A stretch of 64,000 bases of DNA from contig JAOSJQ010000001.1 of NCBI GenBank assembly GCA_027494035.1, positions 248,001 to 312,000 of the forward strand, written 5' to 3'. Every line of letters begins with the position of its first letter. The stretch's first letter is position 1. The notes beneath the pieces are model-generated. The model saw nothing but the letters and a program-made list of their open reading frames with translations. It ran no database searches and was not told the DNA's origin. Origin of the DNA: UTCFX2 sp002050125 (GTDB lineage: Bacteria; Chloroflexota; Anaerolineae; Anaerolineales; UBA4823). Positions 62,309 to 64,000 of this stretch are shown here, one piece after another. The translations under genes were made by a program, and so were the position numbers.

Positions 62309-62583
62309 CCTCTCTTGGACTTCTTTTCAGCGACATGACCGCGGAAGAGCCGGGTCGGCGCAAATTCACCCAATTTATGACCCACCATATTCTCAGTGAT
62401 ATAAATCGGCACATGCCGCCGCCCGTCGTGAACAGCTATCGTATGACCGACCATCTGCGGGAAAATTGTGCTGGACCTGCTCCACGTGCGTATGACCTTC
62501 TTTTCGCTGCGCTCGTTCATACGTTCTATCTTTTCGAGCAGCTTCGCATCAATGTAAGGGCCTTTTTTCAACGAACGTCCCAT
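62305..62583 (-). CDS. rpsS: Ribosomal protein S19
   Basis: A 92-residue 30S head protein. MGRSLKKGPYIDAKLLEKIE and TWSRSSTIFPQMVGHTIAVH with GHKLGEFAPTRLFRGH are canonical. Confidence 0.98.
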   Translation of the reverse strand: MGRSLKKGPYIDAKLLEKIERMNERSEKKVIRTWSRSSTIFPQMVGHTIAVHDGRRHVPIYITENMVGHKLGEFAPTRLFRGHVAEKKSKRG

Positions 62584-62636
62584 AGTCTTATCTCCAACAA
62601 TCCTTCTTAAGCATCTCGCTCTTGCCCAATGCTTTT

Positions 62637-63470
62637 CTAGCGTTTCTTTCCGCGTCGGCGAACAATATATTTATCCGTCTTCTTGTTACGGCGGGTCTTC
62701 GCTCCCAATGTGGGTTTACCCCATGGGGTCTTCGGGCTTGGCATCCCAATGGGCTGTCGCCCTTCACCGCCGCCGTGGGGATGGTCGCGCGGCGACATCG
62801 CTGTCCCACGCACGGTTGGGCGGATGCCCAGATGGCGCTTGCGACCGGCTTTGCCCAATTTAATATTACTGTGATCCAAATTTCCAACTTGCCCGATGGT
62901 CGCATAACAGACCTGGCGGATCAATCGTACTTCACCGGAGGGCATGCGAATCTGAGCGTAATCGCCCTCTTTTGCAAGCAGTTGCGCCGCGGCGCCAGCC
63001 GCGCGCACAAGCTGCCCGCCGCGCCCCTCTTTCATCTCCAGGTTGTGAACCAACGTTCCAACCGGGATGTTAGAAATTGGCAAGCTATTTCCCGGGCGGA
63101 CTTCAGCCGCCGGACCGCTGACAACCATATCGCCAACCCGCAGGTCGACCGGAGCGATAATATAGCGTTTCTCGCCATCCACATAGAAAAGCAATGCGAG
63201 ACGCGCAGTTCGGTTTGGATCGTATTCAATTGCCGCGACGCGGGCGGGTATGCCGTGTTTATCGCGTTTGTAATCCACCAAGCGCATATTCCGGCGATGA
63301 CCACCGCCGCGATGGCGCACGGTCACCCGTCCGTACATGTTGCGTCCGCCGCTCTTGCGCAGGGGTCGAATCAAAGACCGTTCGGGCGTCGATTTGGTGA
63401 TCTCTTCAAAGGTGTAGCCCGTCATTCCCCGCTGACCAGGGGTAACGGGTTTGAACTTCTTCACGCCCAT
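62637..63470 (-). CDS. rplB: Ribosomal protein L2
   Basis: A 277-residue 50S protein at the peptidyl-transferase centre. RHRGGGHRRNMRLVDYKRDK and the conserved RGTAMSPRDHPHGGGEGRQP loop are present. The start overlaps the rplW stop as TAATG. Confidence 0.98.
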   Translation of the reverse strand: MGVKKFKPVTPGQRGMTGYTFEEITKSTPERSLIRPLRKSGGRNMYGRVTVRHRGGGHRRNMRLVDYKRDKHGIPARVAAIEYDPNRTARLALLFYVDGEKRYIIAPVDLRVGDMVVSGPAAEVRPGNSLPISNIPVGTLVHNLEMKEGRGGQLVRAAGAAAQLLAKEGDYAQIRMPSGEVRLIRQVCYATIGQVGNLDHSNIKLGKAGRKRHLGIRPTVRGTAMSPRDHPHGGGEGRQPIGMPSPKTPWGKPTLGAKTRRNKKTDKYIVRRRGKKR

Positions 63471-63772
63471 TATCGCACTCCTTCAAACACGGGTATCGAA
63501 TCGCCGGGCGCCAGTGTGATGATCGCTTTTTTATAGCCAGACCGCCGGGTAGTGATTCTCCGGCTGCGCAAATTGCGCTTCTTCTTGGCTGGCATGTTGA
63601 TTACGTTCACCCGCACCACTTTCACTTTGAAAATCGTTTCAACAGCGTCCTGCACGAGACCTTTGGTCGCATTCGGCGCGACTTCGAACACATATTGGCG
63701 CAGTTCGCCGTTCATGTAATTCGTCTTTTCGGTAATCAAAGGGCGTCGAAGCACATCGTATAAATTGTTCAT
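63470..63772 (-). CDS. rplW: Ribosomal protein L23
   Basis: A 100-residue 50S protein at the tunnel exit, the docking site for trigger factor and SRP. LRRPLITEKTNYMNGELRQY and VNVINMPAKKKRNLRSRRIT are typical. It lies 12 nt after rplD. Confidence 0.98.
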   Translation of the reverse strand: MNNLYDVLRRPLITEKTNYMNGELRQYVFEVAPNATKGLVQDAVETIFKVKVVRVNVINMPAKKKRNLRSRRITTRRSGYKKAIITLAPGDSIPVFEGVR

Positions 63773-63784
63773 CTTATCCTCCGC

Positions 63785-64000
63785 CTAGTTTGCCAGCATG
63801 GTTTCAAGCTGGGCAATCACGGGCAACGGGATGATCAGGCGCTCGTAGCCAAGCACATCCCGGATGTTGAGGTAATTCACCAGCACCGTCTTGGCATCCG
63901 GCAGGTTGTTGGTTGAAAGGATCACGCGCTGATAGTCTTCGCTTTTTTCCGGTATCACGATTAACGCGCTCGAATCGCCGACCAACCGATCCAGCGCCTG
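63785..64000 (-). CDS. rplD: Ribosomal protein L4, C-terminal part (cut by window)
   Basis: The frame is open at the right edge and encodes the last 71 residues of L4: SALIVIPEKSEDYQRVILST, NLPDAKTVLVNYLNIRDVLG and YERLIIPLPVIAQLE. The rest of the gene, and rpsJ-rplC, should lie to the right. Confidence 0.93.
   Translation of the reverse strand, partial: QALDRLVGDSSALIVIPEKSEDYQRVILSTNNLPDAKTVLVNYLNIRDVLGYERLIIPLPVIAQLETMLAN

Overview
The window is a 64 kb chromosomal segment of a bacterium that most resembles a member of Chloroflexota, probably class Anaerolineae. This is an inference from protein style and gene content: a B12-dependent ribonucleotide reductase with NrdR, a large alpha-2-macroglobulin lipoprotein, a recX-rny pair, lipoproteins of the 'CQLPCW' type, and a complete mraZ-to-ftsZ division cluster with no outer-membrane genes in sight. 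No phage, insertion sequence, CRISPR array, tRNA or rRNA was seen.

Layout. (1) 1-1100: the 5' part of an ABC permease gene on the minus strand, behind an FMN riboswitch and a terminator that touches the start codon; a riboflavin-type importer is inferred. (2) 1160-12.1 kb: envelope genes. These are a LysM/L,D-transpeptidase, a 2017-residue alpha-2-macroglobulin, a small frameshifted helix-hairpin-helix membrane protein, and a convergent penicillin-binding protein 1C. (3) 12.3-16.2 kb: deoxynucleotide supply, reading nrdR, nrdJ, then a deoxynucleoside kinase with an apparent ATT start. (4) 16.3-16.5 kb: an unexplained, highly structured intergenic stretch. (5) 16.5-34.5 kb: one long minus-strand division and cell-wall operon: mraZ, rsmH, ftsL-like, ftsI, murF, mraY, murD, ftsW, murG, cvpA-like, murC, a 66-residue orphan, murB, ddl, ftsQ, ftsA, ftsZ. 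It has a MraZ operator at its head and no murE. (6) 34.8-38.4 kb on the plus strand: a RecA-like protein that has lost the DNA-binding loops and the ATP-sensing glutamine, then recX and rny. (7) 38.4-46.6 kb: a lipoprotein, a pair of membrane-bound SPFH-like proteins, a metallo-hydrolase, tryptophanase, a methyltransferase and a small membrane protein. (8) 46.7-64 kb on the minus strand: mazG downstream of the S10/spc/alpha ribosomal-protein clusters, from rplD (cut by the window edge) through secY-adk-map, rpmJ-rpsM-rpsK-rpsD-rpoA-rplQ, truA, rplM and rpsI. infA is not in its usual place.

How the genes fit together. Most of the window builds the two things a growing cell needs most, ribosomes and a dividing wall, with dNTP synthesis beside them. 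Coupling is tight: many neighbours overlap by ATGA or TAATG.

The most notable observations are the degenerate RecA next to recX; a CvpA-like gene and a 66-codon gene embedded in the division operon; the structured ftsZ-nrdR spacer; and single-base frameshifts in secY, rpsI and the helix-hairpin-helix gene. Two of those frameshifts hit essential genes whose normal C-termini are intact in the next frame, so base-call errors in a draft assembly are the simplest explanation.
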